Shown: positions 17,521-27,478, counted from the first letter of the stretch. The stretch is 64,000 nt of DNA from Fictibacillus arsenicus (GCF_001642935.1 NZ_CP016761.1:3410001-3474000); one strand, 5' to 3'. The notes: generated from the sequence alone by a model not told the origin. Numbers and translations are program-made.

Positions 17521-18777
17521 CTACTTCAACAGCTTATTAATCTCCGTCTCAGCATCTTTCAATGCCTGCTCCGGATCTTTATCTTCCAGCAATACTTTCT
17601 GGAATTCTTCTTGAACCGCTTTGTTGATTTGAGAGATGTTCTCTACCGGCGGGAATAGGTTCGCGCCTTTTTCCAGCTGTTTTGCAGCTAGGTAGCGTCC
17701 CTTATCTGCCGGGTCTTTTGCTTCTTTAACATCCGTGTAGAACTCATCCTCTGTTGCTTCAATAACCGATGGAAGAATCGGTACGATTTTACCGAATGCA
17801 AGCTGGTTCTCAGCGTTCGTTACGAACTTCGCGAACTTGATCGCTGCTTCTGGATGTTTTGTTTTCTCAGCAACTGCAACGTTCATGATTCCTACGTGGA
17901 TCTTTTCTTCAGAACCTAGGATCGCCGGTGATGCATCAGACTTCGCATACACTTCAGGCGACAAGTCTTTTACCTGTCTGAACAGCTGTGGTCCAATGTT
18001 CCACCATGCCAGTTTCTCTTGCGCGAATGCTTCATTATGCTTGTATGTGCCTAAAACCGCTTCTTTCGGAATCAAACCGTCATCATAGCGCTGTTTAAAC
18101 TCTTTAAAAATTTCAAGTGCTTTCGGGTTGTTGATCGCAGCACTCTTTAAGTCTTCAGAGACAATATCTGCTCCGTTCGCTGGCAGATAAACGTGGATGT
18201 CTTTAACTAGATGCCCGATTGCACCTGTTTTTTCCTTAATCACTTTCGACATTTCCCACGCTTCTTCCTCTGTTGTTGGAGGATTATCGTAGCCGGCTTT
18301 CTTTAAAAGTTCTTTATTGTACAGAACAACACCTGTTGAAAGGTACCATGGCAATGCATACGTCCCATCTTCAAGTTTTCCTGCATCCCAGATGCCTGGG
18401 AAGAAGTCGTCCTTAACGTCTTTTGTATCTTTTTCTAGGTTTTTAACTGCGCCAAGGGCAGCTAGTTTTTTCAGGTAATCGGTGTTCAGGTTCATAACAT
18501 CACCAAGCTGACCAGAAGCTGCCGCAGTAAGCGTTTTCTTTTCTACTTGATCAAAAGGAATGTCCTGCCACTTCACTTTAATGTTTGGATTTTCTTTCTC
18601 AAAATCTGCGATCATGCCGTTGATGTAATCATCGAAAGTAGGGCTTAATGAAATGGTCCAAAATGTAATTTCTGCTTTTTCATCCTTCGCTCCGCCACTG
18701 GACGAGTCATTACAAGCGGTTAGAGCTAAGAGTGAGAAAATCATGACGAATGCCAACACTTTTTTTACGTGCTTCAC
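17521..18777 (-). CDS. Extracellular sugar-binding lipoprotein of ABC importer
   Basis: 418 residues, GTG start after GGGGG. Lipoprotein signal ends at the LTAC lipobox (Cys22), followed by a Ser/Gly linker and a family-1 solute-binding domain (FWTISLSPTFDDYINGMIADFEKENPNIKVKW). It captures the locus's saccharide outside the cell and delivers it to the two permeases downstream. Confidence 0.92.
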   Translation of the reverse strand: MKHVKKVLAFVMIFSLLALTACNDSSSGGAKDEKAEITFWTISLSPTFDDYINGMIADFEKENPNIKVKWQDIPFDQVEKKTLTAAASGQLGDVMNLNTDYLKKLAALGAVKNLEKDTKDVKDDFFPGIWDAGKLEDGTYALPWYLSTGVVLYNKELLKKAGYDNPPTTEEEAWEMSKVIKEKTGAIGHLVKDIHVYLPANGADIVSEDLKSAAINNPKALEIFKEFKQRYDDGLIPKEAVLGTYKHNEAFAQEKLAWWNIGPQLFRQVKDLSPEVYAKSDASPAILGSEEKIHVGIMNVAVAEKTKHPEAAIKFAKFVTNAENQLAFGKIVPILPSVIEATEDEFYTDVKEAKDPADKGRYLAAKQLEKGANLFPPVENISQINKAVQEEFQKVLLEDKDPEQALKDAETEINKLLK

Positions 18778-18924
18778 TTTACATCCCCCTCATTTTTTCA
18801 AAATGACTAGCATGTTTCCAACCCGTAAAAAAGGAATTTTGTTTCCTAAAATTTGATAAAGAAGAAAAATTCCTCCACTTTCTTAATTTTAAGATAATAC
18901 TGACAATTTTGTCAACGGCTGTTT

Positions 18925-20121
18925 TCACTGTTTTATAGAGGGCTTTTTAACTAAATCCCACCATTGAAAGCTATTAAAGTGGCTTGTATCAAACAGCATC
19001 ACACCGGCTGACCTTTCTTTGCACATCTTAATCGCTTTTAAAAACTGTTCTGGATTTTTTTCATAGTCTTTAAGATAGAGAGAGGCAACAACAGGTGTCT
19101 TTCCGTTCAACGTCTTTAGACTCACATCAATTCCACCCTCAACACTGTACCAGTCGGCTGGCTTTTGATTGGCAATCGCCTCGTCCTTCGTCACATCCGG
19201 ATAATAGCAGCCGGTCATGATGAAATCGAGCTCATCACCATAGCCAGTTACATGGTAGGTTTCAGAAGTCCAATCGTAATCCGGCTGGAACGTGTTGCTG
19301 CCCCAGTTCACACCTTCGTGATAATAAAGCGGATGCCACGACCCCACATAGATGCTGAATAATAGATTCGAATTTCTCTTCTTAACGATTTTCTTTGCTT
19401 TTTTTACATATTCTGTGATGTTTCCCGCGCGCCATTCAGCCCATTTATTAAAATAGGTCCCCCTGGCTAGCTCTCCTTCTGTTGTAAAAGAGAGGATATC
19501 TTCCGGCCAATTTTTCAGCTTCTCTCCTGTAAAATCTTCAAATCTATTTCTGCTGAAATCGCTAAAATCGCCATAAACGTTCGGGTATCTGCAGCGGTCG
19601 AGCACAACGCCATCTACATCATAGTTTTCCACGACTTCTTGTAGTATAGAAAGCTCGTAATCTTCCACTTCAGGAAGGATTGGGTTCACCCAGACCGCGT
19701 ATTCACTGCTGTCTTCCGCTGCAACAAATTCTCCTTTTTTACGAGAAGGTTCGTATTGATAAAAGATCGTCTGCCACTCTTTTTTCTCATACGCTACACC
19801 TTCTTCCGCTGCTTTCTCGCCTTCTGCAAAAACATCGAGGTTCGCAAGTACAATAAACCCTTCTTGATGCCCGAGCTCCAGCATCTCTTTTAAGAAGTCC
19901 CTCCCCCTCCACACATCATAGCGGCCGTCTTGTACAGAACTTACGTGCGACGCGATAGAACTTGGATATGTCACCTGGCCAAAAGGAATCTTCGCATCAA
20001 TGACAAGCCTTGTTACACCAGCATTTTTCGCATTTTTTATGAACGTCTTTTGATTTTCTTTTGAAGCTAGATAGTCAGCATTCGCGATGAAATCAACCCA
20101 CAAAATGGTTGTTTCTTTCAA
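18925..20121 (-). CDS. Cytosolic glycosyl hydrolase-like (GHL10/DUF187) protein
   Basis: 398 residues without signal peptide. TIM-barrel-like sequence with NPILPEVEDYELSILQEVV, DVDGVVLDRCRYPN and DFIMTGCYYPDVT matches the GHL10-type (family-10-glycosidase-like) group. It is a paralogue of the secreted protein at 27479-29161; the two share long stretches such as the YVGSW, EGVNW and DFIMTG blocks. Its TTG start overlaps the stop of the upstream esterase gene by 4 bp, indicating translational coupling. It probably cleaves imported oligosaccharide. Confidence 0.8.
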   Translation of the reverse strand: MKETTILWVDFIANADYLASKENQKTFIKNAKNAGVTRLVIDAKIPFGQVTYPSSIASHVSSVQDGRYDVWRGRDFLKEMLELGHQEGFIVLANLDVFAEGEKAAEEGVAYEKKEWQTIFYQYEPSRKKGEFVAAEDSSEYAVWVNPILPEVEDYELSILQEVVENYDVDGVVLDRCRYPNVYGDFSDFSRNRFEDFTGEKLKNWPEDILSFTTEGELARGTYFNKWAEWRAGNITEYVKKAKKIVKKRNSNLLFSIYVGSWHPLYYHEGVNWGSNTFQPDYDWTSETYHVTGYGDELDFIMTGCYYPDVTKDEAIANQKPADWYSVEGGIDVSLKTLNGKTPVVASLYLKDYEKNPEQFLKAIKMCKERSAGVMLFDTSHFNSFQWWDLVKKPSIKQ

Positions 20122-21071
20122 CTCTCTGTCACCCTTTCTGTTACGTATTCAGAAAGCATTGTTATAAGATGATCTGTATGGCTTATACTTCCTGGAAGGT
20201 CGTGGCCAGAGAATGGATAATAAATGATGTCCTTTTCAGTCGTTATCAGGTTATAAACACCATAGATGGTCTGTGGAGGACAGATCGAATCTTTGCCTCC
20301 TGCTGAAAATCGCACTGGACAATTGATATTCTCCACCAAGTTCTTATTATCAAAATAAGATAACGTTTTAAACACTTGTTTAAGCTGATTCGGATATTGA
20401 CGAAGAAATTGCTCTACTGAGACAAGCGAGCCTTCCATTTTCAACTGGATTGCGAGCGGAAGGTCACACATATTTGGTACATCGGCGATCACAAATGACG
20501 CTCGATTATCCAATCCGGCAACGGCAAGCGCAATACCTCCTCCCATACTTGCACCATAAATTACAATCCTTTCATGATCCAGTTCAGGCAGCGTTTCGAT
20601 TACATCCATCGCACGGATCACATCCATATAAACGTGACGGTAATAATAAGTGCGCGGATCCAGAATACCTTGCGTTACCCAAGAACCCGTTCCGCCAGCG
20701 GGATAACTGCCGTTCGCTGATTCCCCGTGACCTCTCGTGTCGAGTGCAACTACCGCATAACCCATCATGAGGTATTTTGCGTAATTAGCGATTGACCCTT
20801 TGTTTCCGCCATACCCATGTAAAACGAGCAAGCATGGTAAGTTTTCTTTTACAGAATCAGGTTTCAAGTAAAAACCTGCAATATCTGTTCCATTAAACCC
20901 ATTAAACGTTAGTTTTTGAGCATGAATACTTGAAATCGGGTAAGGAATGTCAGTAAGTCGGACCTCAAGTGGTTGTTTCTTAGACTCGAGTTTAGTCTCT
21001 TCCCAAAACGCATCAAAATCTGATTCACGGGTACTTTCAGGTACATAATCTTTCCACAGTTCATCTATCAC
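20118..21071 (-). CDS. CE7-like acetyl esterase (acetylxylan esterase/cephalosporin-C deacetylase family)
   Basis: 317 residues of alpha/beta hydrolase fold. HGYGGNKG is the oxyanion region, RGHGES the family motif, GASMGGG carries the nucleophile serine, KDSICPP the acid and SGHDLP the histidine. CE7 enzymes remove O-acetyl groups from sugars or small oligosaccharides inside the cell. A second CE7-like gene lies at 23661-24593. GTG start after GGAGGTGA. Confidence 0.82.
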   Translation of the reverse strand: MIDELWKDYVPESTRESDFDAFWEETKLESKKQPLEVRLTDIPYPISSIHAQKLTFNGFNGTDIAGFYLKPDSVKENLPCLLVLHGYGGNKGSIANYAKYLMMGYAVVALDTRGHGESANGSYPAGGTGSWVTQGILDPRTYYYRHVYMDVIRAMDVIETLPELDHERIVIYGASMGGGIALAVAGLDNRASFVIADVPNMCDLPLAIQLKMEGSLVSVEQFLRQYPNQLKQVFKTLSYFDNKNLVENINCPVRFSAGGKDSICPPQTIYGVYNLITTEKDIIYYPFSGHDLPGSISHTDHLITMLSEYVTERVTES

Positions 21072-21086
21072 GAAAAAGTCACCTCC

Positions 21087-22658
21087 TTACACGGCATGAA
21101 TAACTGGCCATTGAAGTTCGATCCCTTGCTGTGTGAGCATTTTTTGAAATTCTTTTAACAATGGATCATGGTTTCGAACATATCTTGGAATCGTACCCTT
21201 TTGAAGCGAGTAGCCAGCAAGATAACCAGCCACTTCCCCAATGTTCCATTCAACCGGATGAAGCCTGTAGCAGCCGTTTGTAATATGAGTCGTTCCGATA
21301 TTCTTACAAGCAGGAATCAGATTCTGAAATTGAACCGGTATAAAACTGCCAAGCGGAATTTGAAACGGCAAGGATGAAATATCGATATAGTTGTCTCCAC
21401 CTGTACTAGGATGAAGATCAATGCGATAGCACCCGATTCCAACAGAGTCTTCATACTGGACAGCACCGTTTTCTCCGCGAATCTCTGCACTTAAATGCTG
21501 CTCCAGCACAGTAAATTCAGCTTGGATTCTGCGGGATTCGCGGATATACGGATACATCGCAAGTCCGTCTTCCGTCCCGACAACGTCAGGTCTCACCTTC
21601 AATCCTGGATAACCTTCCCCGCCATCTGGCCGCGGAGCTTCAGTTTGCATCCAATATAAAAGCGACAAACTCAGGTCTTTTGCTTGTTTTAGATGAAGTC
21701 TGCGTTCGCTTTCTTCAATTTCAAAAACAGGTCCTAACAGATAATCATTTTGCGGCCAATTTATTAAACTAATATCATGAGGAAATTCGTTGTTGTCAAA
21801 TTGAGAGGAATCGATTAATCGTCGATAGTGAAAAAGTGAGAATTGATTGGCGTTCGGCATGAGTGAATATGTGATGGGTTTTAAGCTGATCGGCTGAGGT
21901 GCTGTCCAGCTTAATAGCCGATCCGGCCAAACGTTAGGCTGGTAATCCCGCCAGAAGGAATAGGATTCTGGTTTTTCAATCGTATGGTCTTCTCCTTCGC
22001 GATAATCAACAGCAAAACAGTGAGTAATTGCCTGCATATTAAGAGGCTCAGGATCACCTGTAACAGCATTTGGTTCATCCGTTTGTGCCTGGGATTCTGC
22101 CCCTGTCACGTATGGAACATTGGCGAGTGGCAGCACATCACCGCAATCAGTTCCATCGAGAAAATAAGTTCCTACTAATACAAGTTCAGATTGAGTGGTT
22201 TCATGAATGACTGTTGCGGCTTTTATGTAGTCTCCGTCACAATGAACAGAAGTGATTCTATGCTCGGTTAAAATAGTAATAAGTCCGTTATGTACGTATG
22301 GAGCAAGCATTTCTTGGAGAACTTGCAGTGCCGCTTTAGGTTCATGTGAAATCCGGCTGACGATTGCATTACCAGGGTTGAACATGAGATGGCGGTGTTC
22401 TGTCTTTACCGAATACCGGCTCAAATAATGTTCCCGTACTTTTTGGCGGAACATACGATAACTTTGTGTGCAGCCGAACTGTTCGATCCATGGGTGTTCA
22501 TCCGGTGGTACGGCTTGGCTCGTCAGTTGTCCGCCGATCCATTTCGTTTCTTCTGTCAGGATGACTTTGTAGCCCATTCTGCACGCAGATAGTGCGGCTG
22601 CACATCCTCCAGTACTTCCACCAATAATCACAATATCTGCTGATTTTTCAACCTTCAT
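21087..22658 (-). CDS. FAD-dependent oxidoreductase
   Basis: About 523 residues. An N-terminal dinucleotide-binding site IVIIGGSTGGCAAALSACRMG, then GGQLTSQAVPPDEH, and a C-terminal ACKNIGTTHITNGCYRLHPVEWNIGEVAG characterise the FAD-dependent oxidoreductase family (PF12831-like) found in glycan loci. The ATG at 22658 follows GGAAGGTG and overlaps the ROK gene's 3' end by 11 bp. It may oxidise or reduce the sugar being degraded; the substrate is unknown. Confidence 0.8.
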   Translation of the reverse strand: MKVEKSADIVIIGGSTGGCAAALSACRMGYKVILTEETKWIGGQLTSQAVPPDEHPWIEQFGCTQSYRMFRQKVREHYLSRYSVKTEHRHLMFNPGNAIVSRISHEPKAALQVLQEMLAPYVHNGLITILTEHRITSVHCDGDYIKAATVIHETTQSELVLVGTYFLDGTDCGDVLPLANVPYVTGAESQAQTDEPNAVTGDPEPLNMQAITHCFAVDYREGEDHTIEKPESYSFWRDYQPNVWPDRLLSWTAPQPISLKPITYSLMPNANQFSLFHYRRLIDSSQFDNNEFPHDISLINWPQNDYLLGPVFEIEESERRLHLKQAKDLSLSLLYWMQTEAPRPDGGEGYPGLKVRPDVVGTEDGLAMYPYIRESRRIQAEFTVLEQHLSAEIRGENGAVQYEDSVGIGCYRIDLHPSTGGDNYIDISSLPFQIPLGSFIPVQFQNLIPACKNIGTTHITNGCYRLHPVEWNIGEVAGYLAGYSLQKGTIPRYVRNHDPLLKEFQKMLTQQGIELQWPVIHAV

Positions 22659-23637
22659 AAGATGCACCTTCCTTCTGAACATTTTTGCTGTACAAAAAGC
22701 ATTGATATGCAGCGCCGATCACGCCTGCTTCGTCTCCAAACGCTGCTTTTGCAAAAGAAACAGATTGAACAAGTGATGAAATACCAAGGTTTCGTACACG
22801 ATTCTGTAAATCCTGATTAATCCAGTTATGTTGATCAATGATCCCGCCTCCCAAAACAAGAAGAGAAGGATTGAATGCGTGAATGATGTTAACGGTTCCG
22901 TAGGCAAGGGCGTCCATCGAATCATCTAAAACTGATTTGGCATGTTGTTTTCCTTCGTATGCCCATTGAAACACATCACGTGCAGTTATGTTTTCAATCG
23001 ATCCGTCGTAGAGCTCAGGTTTTTTTATGAGGTACTGTTTCATTTGATTGGCGATTCCGGTTCCAGAAGCATACGCCTCGAGGCAACCATTATAGCCGCA
23101 GTTACACTCAGGACCGTTTCGATCAACCGACATATGGCCAAGTTCTGCCGCCCCTCCCCATTCTCCGTGCAAAAGCTTTCCTTCTTGAATAACCGCTCCG
23201 CCAATTCCTGTTCCAAGTGTTAAAAAAACGACGTTATCATATCCTTTCGCCGCACCAAGATACGATTCAGCGAGAGCCACTACATTCACATCATTATCAA
23301 TCCAGGCCGGGAACCCAAATAAGCGCTGCATTTCTTGTTTAAGCGGTATATCGTTCCAGTATTTAATATTCGATGTTCCGCTTCTGACGATTCCTTTTTT
23401 AAAGTCGATCTGACCCGCGGTACCGATCCCGATGCCTTTTAACGTCGGCAACCTTAACTTATTTGCTTCTTTTAAAAGATTATTTATTAACTGCTGCAGC
23501 TGAAAGATGATATGTTCTTTTCCTTCTGTTGCCGTTGGGACGATCTGTTTATATAGGACCTCGCCCTGATTCGTCACAAGTCCCGCAACGATTTTTGTTC
23601 CTCCGATATCAATGCCGATACTGACATCTCGATTCAT
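22648..23637 (-). CDS. ROK family sugar kinase (NanK/GlcK-like)
   Basis: About 329 residues. Phosphate loop GIDIGGTKIVAGL, catalytic DNDVN, then LGTGIGGAV, the zinc-binding ELGHM...CNCGYNGCLEAYASG pattern and a late LGGGI loop show an active ROK kinase without an HTH domain. Beside a ManNAc-6-P epimerase, N-acetylmannosamine kinase activity is the most attractive guess; glucokinase is also possible. The start was chosen from GGGGTG 8 nt before ATG. Confidence 0.87.
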   Translation of the reverse strand: MNRDVSIGIDIGGTKIVAGLVTNQGEVLYKQIVPTATEGKEHIIFQLQQLINNLLKEANKLRLPTLKGIGIGTAGQIDFKKGIVRSGTSNIKYWNDIPLKQEMQRLFGFPAWIDNDVNVVALAESYLGAAKGYDNVVFLTLGTGIGGAVIQEGKLLHGEWGGAAELGHMSVDRNGPECNCGYNGCLEAYASGTGIANQMKQYLIKKPELYDGSIENITARDVFQWAYEGKQHAKSVLDDSMDALAYGTVNIIHAFNPSLLVLGGGIIDQHNWINQDLQNRVRNLGISSLVQSVSFAKAAFGDEAGVIGAAYQCFLYSKNVQKEGASYEG

Positions 23638-23660
23638 ACGTCCACACCCCTTAAGACGTT

Positions 23661-24593
23661 TTACAACAAATACTTTGCGATCCATTCCAGACGGCGTTCT
23701 TCTTTAAAGTGATTTGGCTCATGGCCGTAGTCCGGATAAATGTCGATCTCTTTTGTTTTCGAAGACAAGTGATTAAATGCAGCAAACACCGTTTCAGCAG
23801 GTGTCACAGTGTCTTTTAATCCGATACTCATAAGAACCGGACATGAGATATCCGGACAAAAGTTCATCGCATCCACATAGGAAAGGTTTTTCATGATTTT
23901 CTCATAGGTATCTCGTGTCGGGTTGTTGTATTTAAAATACTGCACTACCTCGACATACGGCCCGCCTAGAGCAATCTCTACTCCTTTCTCAATATGAGAA
24001 AGAAATGGAAAATCAGAGATTGCGAGTTTGATGTCGGAATCTAATCCTGCCGCTGCAAGCGCCAGACCTCCGCCTTGTGACTCACCCATCACAGCTAGCC
24101 GTGCAGAATCTATGAAATTTAATGATTTTACCCAAGATAGATAGGCAACCATGTCGTCATACACATGCACGTAATAATAGTTTTGGAGATTCTGAATATC
24201 GTTCGTCATCCAACCCGGAAGATAGTTTCCTCTATTATAATGAGCATGGTCTGGTGAAACTCCCTGACCTCTGAGCTCAAAACAAAAGACTGCGACTCCC
24301 ATCAGTGCATATTTTAAAAACTCATGAACCGCTCCCCGTCCTGCTGTATATCCGTGAAAATGTACGACGGCCGGATACGATTTTTGATTGCTGTTCGGTG
24401 TGATCATCCAGCTTCTGATCGGTGTTCCGTCTCGGCAAGTAAATGTAACATCTGCCACTTTTACTTGTATCACCGGATAGTCATCGAGCCAATTTACCGT
24501 GACATCAGGCTGAAAAGATACCTTTCGTTTTTCCCAAAAAGTATGAAAGTCGGACTGTCTCGTTAAAACAGGCTTATAGTTTTTAAGATTCAT
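23661..24593 (-). CDS. CE7-like acetyl esterase, second copy
   Basis: About 310 residues. Motifs ELRGQGVS, GESQGGGLALAAAG (nucleophile serine), LKDTVTP (Asp) and DYGHE (His) match classical CE7 esterases better than the paralogue at 20118-21071. It suggests that the imported glycan is acetylated. ATG 24593 lies 9 nt after GGGGTGA; a GTG at 24605 is an alternative. Confidence 0.87.
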   Translation of the reverse strand: MNLKNYKPVLTRQSDFHTFWEKRKVSFQPDVTVNWLDDYPVIQVKVADVTFTCRDGTPIRSWMITPNSNQKSYPAVVHFHGYTAGRGAVHEFLKYALMGVAVFCFELRGQGVSPDHAHYNRGNYLPGWMTNDIQNLQNYYYVHVYDDMVAYLSWVKSLNFIDSARLAVMGESQGGGLALAAAGLDSDIKLAISDFPFLSHIEKGVEIALGGPYVEVVQYFKYNNPTRDTYEKIMKNLSYVDAMNFCPDISCPVLMSIGLKDTVTPAETVFAAFNHLSSKTKEIDIYPDYGHEPNHFKEERRLEWIAKYLL

Positions 24594-24614
24594 AAGGCTC
24601 TTCACCCCATCGAT

Positions 24615-25478
24615 TTAATACATCTTATCCAGAACAGCCTTTGCCGTTTTTTCAATTGCTTGAATGGATTGTTCTTTTTGTTGTAAGAGAACAACCGTTG
24701 TTAGAATATCGAGAAGATGAAGCTGGGCCATCTTCGCTGCGAAAGAGCCTCCTTGAAGCGGTGTTTCTCTGGAAGCCGCGAGCAAGATTTCATCAGCGTA
24801 TTTCGTGATCGGTGAACGGTTATGGTTCGTAAGGCAGATCACAAAAGCTCCATTTTCTTTTGCGATACGTACGGCGTCCACGAGATCCTTCGTGCTGCCA
24901 GATGTTGAGATGCCGATCACGACATCCTCTTTTGTTGCAAGTGCCGCATTCATGGCAATGATATGTGAATCCACCGAACAATCAACATTGAAGCCTATTC
25001 GCATAAAACGGTACTTCGCATCAGTTGCAGTTATTCCTGATGAGCCTACTCCAAAAAAGGAAATCTTGCGTGCACTTAATAATTTCTGCGCGACTTTTTC
25101 CAGATTGTTCTGGTTCATTAAACCAAGGGTATCCTGAATAAAACCTGTATTTTGTGATGTGATTTTTTTCGCGATTACATCAATGCTGTCTGTATCTTCA
25201 ATTTTTCCGTAAACCGATTCATTCGGATTTACAAGGTTTTGTGCGACTGCGAGCTTGAATTCCTGATAGCCTTTGTAACCAAGCTTCCGGCAAAAACGGA
25301 TAACCGTCGTTTCCCCGACATCTGCTTTTTCAGAGAGATCCGTAACCGAGTAATAAACGGCTTCGTGTGTATCGGCTGTAATCACATCAGCTACCTTTTG
25401 CTCTGCTTTTGTGAGCGATTTATAGATGCTTGGAATTAAAACGAGTGGACTCGCGGTTTGTAAGGTTGCAATTTTCAT
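24615..25478 (-). CDS. MurR/RpiR family transcriptional regulator
   Basis: 287 residues. N-terminal RpiR-type HTH (SLTKAEQKVADVI, then VGETTVIRFCRKLGYKGYQEFK) followed by an SIS sugar-phosphate isomerase-like domain (about 125-260, FFGVGSSGITATDAKYRF and GISTSGSTKDLVDA). Such regulators sense phosphosugars, often amino-sugar phosphates. It sits inside the glycan locus next to nanE and probably controls it. Confidence 0.9.
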   Translation of the reverse strand: MKIATLQTASPLVLIPSIYKSLTKAEQKVADVITADTHEAVYYSVTDLSEKADVGETTVIRFCRKLGYKGYQEFKLAVAQNLVNPNESVYGKIEDTDSIDVIAKKITSQNTGFIQDTLGLMNQNNLEKVAQKLLSARKISFFGVGSSGITATDAKYRFMRIGFNVDCSVDSHIIAMNAALATKEDVVIGISTSGSTKDLVDAVRIAKENGAFVICLTNHNRSPITKYADEILLAASRETPLQGGSFAAKMAQLHLLDILTTVVLLQQKEQSIQAIEKTAKAVLDKMY

Positions 25479-25575
25479 TGAATAAGTGCTCCTTTCACTG
25501 GCACGACTATTTTTTTAAAAACGTTCCGCCATTTCACCAGCTCAAAGGTTTTATAGCTTGTTGGAAAATGACGAA

Positions 25576-26283
25576 TCACGTAATATTTCGATTTAAAAGA
25601 GTAACTTCCTCTACAAATCGTTTTGTAATTAACTGCGGCCGGGTGATGGCTGAGCCTACTACGACCGAGAAGGCACCTAGCTCGAGTGCTTTTTTGGCTT
25701 GTGCAGGTGTTGAGATTCTTCCTTCTGCAATGACAGGGACTTTCCCAAGTTTAGATAGCTGCTTGATCAGTTCAAAATCGGGTTCTTTCATTTGAGGACT
25801 GTAAGGCGTGTAGCCGGAAAGGGTGGTTGAAATAAAATCAGCACCCAGCTCGATTGCCATGATTCCTTCTTCAAACGTGGATATGTCCGCCATGATATAC
25901 GCTTTAGATTGTTGACGGATATAGTCCACCATTTCTTCCAAACTGAGGTTTCCTGGTCTTTGGCGGGAAGTCGCATCAATGGTAACAACCTCCGTCTTCG
26001 CATCTAACAACTCTTGCACTTCTTTCAATGTAGGCGTGATAAAAACGTCGCTGTCTGGATAATCTCGTTTTACGATGCCGATCATCGGCAGCTGGATTAC
26101 GTTTTTTATGGCGATTATGTCTTCTTTACTGTTCGCCCGAATAGCCGCTGCCCCGCCTTGTTCTGCTGCGATCGCCATTTTTGCCATAATATCTGATCCG
26201 TGCAGTGGTTCATCTGAAAGCGCCTGGCAAGACACGATGATTCTCCCTTTGATTTGCTGCATCAGTTCTTGCTTACTTATCAT
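25576..26283 (-). CDS. nanE: N-acetylmannosamine-6-phosphate 2-epimerase
   Basis: About 235 residues, the usual size. RIIVSCQALSDEPLHGSDIMAKMAIAAEQGGAAAIRAN, GIVKRDYPDSDVFITPT, VTIDATSRQRP and IAEGRIST...GAFSVVVGSAITRP are NanE hallmarks, including the catalytic lysine of GIVKRD. It converts ManNAc-6-P to GlcNAc-6-P. No NanA lyase or NagA/NagB is in the window. The ATG at 26283 follows AAGAGGTG. Confidence 0.93.
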   Translation of the reverse strand: MISKQELMQQIKGRIIVSCQALSDEPLHGSDIMAKMAIAAEQGGAAAIRANSKEDIIAIKNVIQLPMIGIVKRDYPDSDVFITPTLKEVQELLDAKTEVVTIDATSRQRPGNLSLEEMVDYIRQQSKAYIMADISTFEEGIMAIELGADFISTTLSGYTPYSPQMKEPDFELIKQLSKLGKVPVIAEGRISTPAQAKKALELGAFSVVVGSAITRPQLITKRFVEEVTLLNRNIT

Positions 26284-26307
26284 GTACACACCTCTTTTAG
26301 ACACAAT

Positions 26308-27117
26308 TTATGTTTTAATAATCAAGCCATCATAAGCAACTTCAATATCATGCGGCTGAAAAATCTGGATTAAATCCTCATGCAGAAGACCGATGTTATG
26401 AGAAAAGTGAGTCACATACACTTTGGATTGATCAGATAAAACATTACTTTGCTGAAGCCTGTTTTTGGTCTCGATTACCGCATTTACGTTCATGTGGTTT
26501 CGATACTCCTGCAGGTTGCCGTTCGTACAATCGAGCAGTGCGATGTCAACTTTGGTGTTTTCAAGCCAGATCCACGTTTCATCTGGAAACCAACCCGTAT
26601 CATGACCATACAGCAGCGAGGTGTTTCCTTTTTTTATGTGGAATAGCAAGCACGTTTCAATCTGGTTGTGATCAGCCAGCAATGGAGTTACTAATGCATC
26701 TCCAATTTGATGGGTTTGAAATGGTTTCAATAGATGTAGCTTAACATGTTCGTTTTGTTTTTTTAGCGTTTGTGAGCATTTTGCCAATGCTGCATCATTC
26801 CCATGTATATGGAGCGGATATTTTACGCCATGTGCGTAACCCGGGAGTCTCATGTTCAAGTCCTCTGGATAAAAGTGATCATGATGTGTATGCGTGAAAA
26901 GGAGGTGCTCGATCTTGGAAAGGTCTAGGGCATCACACAAAACATGGTGTAGCGTATCTGGTGGAAAATCAATTTTGATCGTGTCGTCTATAATGGCAGA
27001 GGTCCGTGTACGGATGTTCTTGCCGCCAAGCTGTCTAGCTTTTAGGCAGTGTTCACACCTGCAAAAGAGTGCTGGAAACCCTTCTGATGCAGCTGTACCT
27101 AAAATATGGAGTTTCAA
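26308..27117 (-). CDS. MBL-fold metallohydrolase, PhnP-like
   Basis: 269 residues, TTG start after AGGAGG. Metallo-beta-lactamase metal motif HTHHDHFYPED, later HDTG and a C-terminal HFSHNIG; the CRCEHC cluster near residue 19 resembles the structural zinc site of PhnP-type cyclic phosphodiesterases. First gene after the array at 27.2 kb and 24 bp before nanE, so likely part of the amino-sugar operon. Substrate unknown. Confidence 0.8.
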   Translation of the reverse strand: MKLHILGTAASEGFPALFCRCEHCLKARQLGGKNIRTRTSAIIDDTIKIDFPPDTLHHVLCDALDLSKIEHLLFTHTHHDHFYPEDLNMRLPGYAHGVKYPLHIHGNDAALAKCSQTLKKQNEHVKLHLLKPFQTHQIGDALVTPLLADHNQIETCLLFHIKKGNTSLLYGHDTGWFPDETWIWLENTKVDIALLDCTNGNLQEYRNHMNVNAVIETKNRLQQSNVLSDQSKVYVTHFSHNIGLLHEDLIQIFQPHDIEVAYDGLIIKT

Positions 27118-27138
27118 ATGTGATCCTCCTTTTATTAT

Positions 27139-27306
27139 TTTTACGTTTGGCGCATAGAGAAGTAGTTTTAGTGCATAGAAACTTGTTTTCGGTGCATAGA
27201 TTCTTAATTTTAGTTCTTAGAAGGCTGTTTGGTGCATAGCAATGCTGGTTTGACGCATAGGAAAGTAGTTTTAGTGCATAGAACGTCTATTTAGGTGTAT
27301 AGACAA
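27139..27306 (-). repeat. Phased 8-unit array, core TGCATAGA on plus strand (array 2)
   Basis: GCATAG or its variants start at 27152, 27173, 27194, 27215 (TCTTAG), 27234, 27255, 27276 and 27297 (GTATAG). Intervals are 21,21,21,19,21,21,21. It occupies most of the 361-bp gap between the secreted GHL10 gene and the MBL gene. Confidence 0.85.
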
Positions 27307-27437
27307 AAGTTTGCGGCCAAAAAATACTCAATTTGCTAAAAAGAAAAATCTCCTCCAAAATATTTATTATTTATGGATATTTCTTTCATTTAGGTTTAGT
27401 TTAAACTATTTCGAACATTCTAACAACTATATGTGTG

Positions 27438-27475
27438 AAAAAACTCCCCGGCATTTTTGCAGCGGGGAGTCTTCA
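27438..27475 (-). terminator. Rho-independent terminator
   Basis: On the minus strand ACTCCCCG pairs with CGGGGAGT around a TGCAAAAATGC loop, followed by TTTTTTC. It ends the secreted GHL10 gene. Confidence 0.75.
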
Positions 27476-27478
27476 TTT

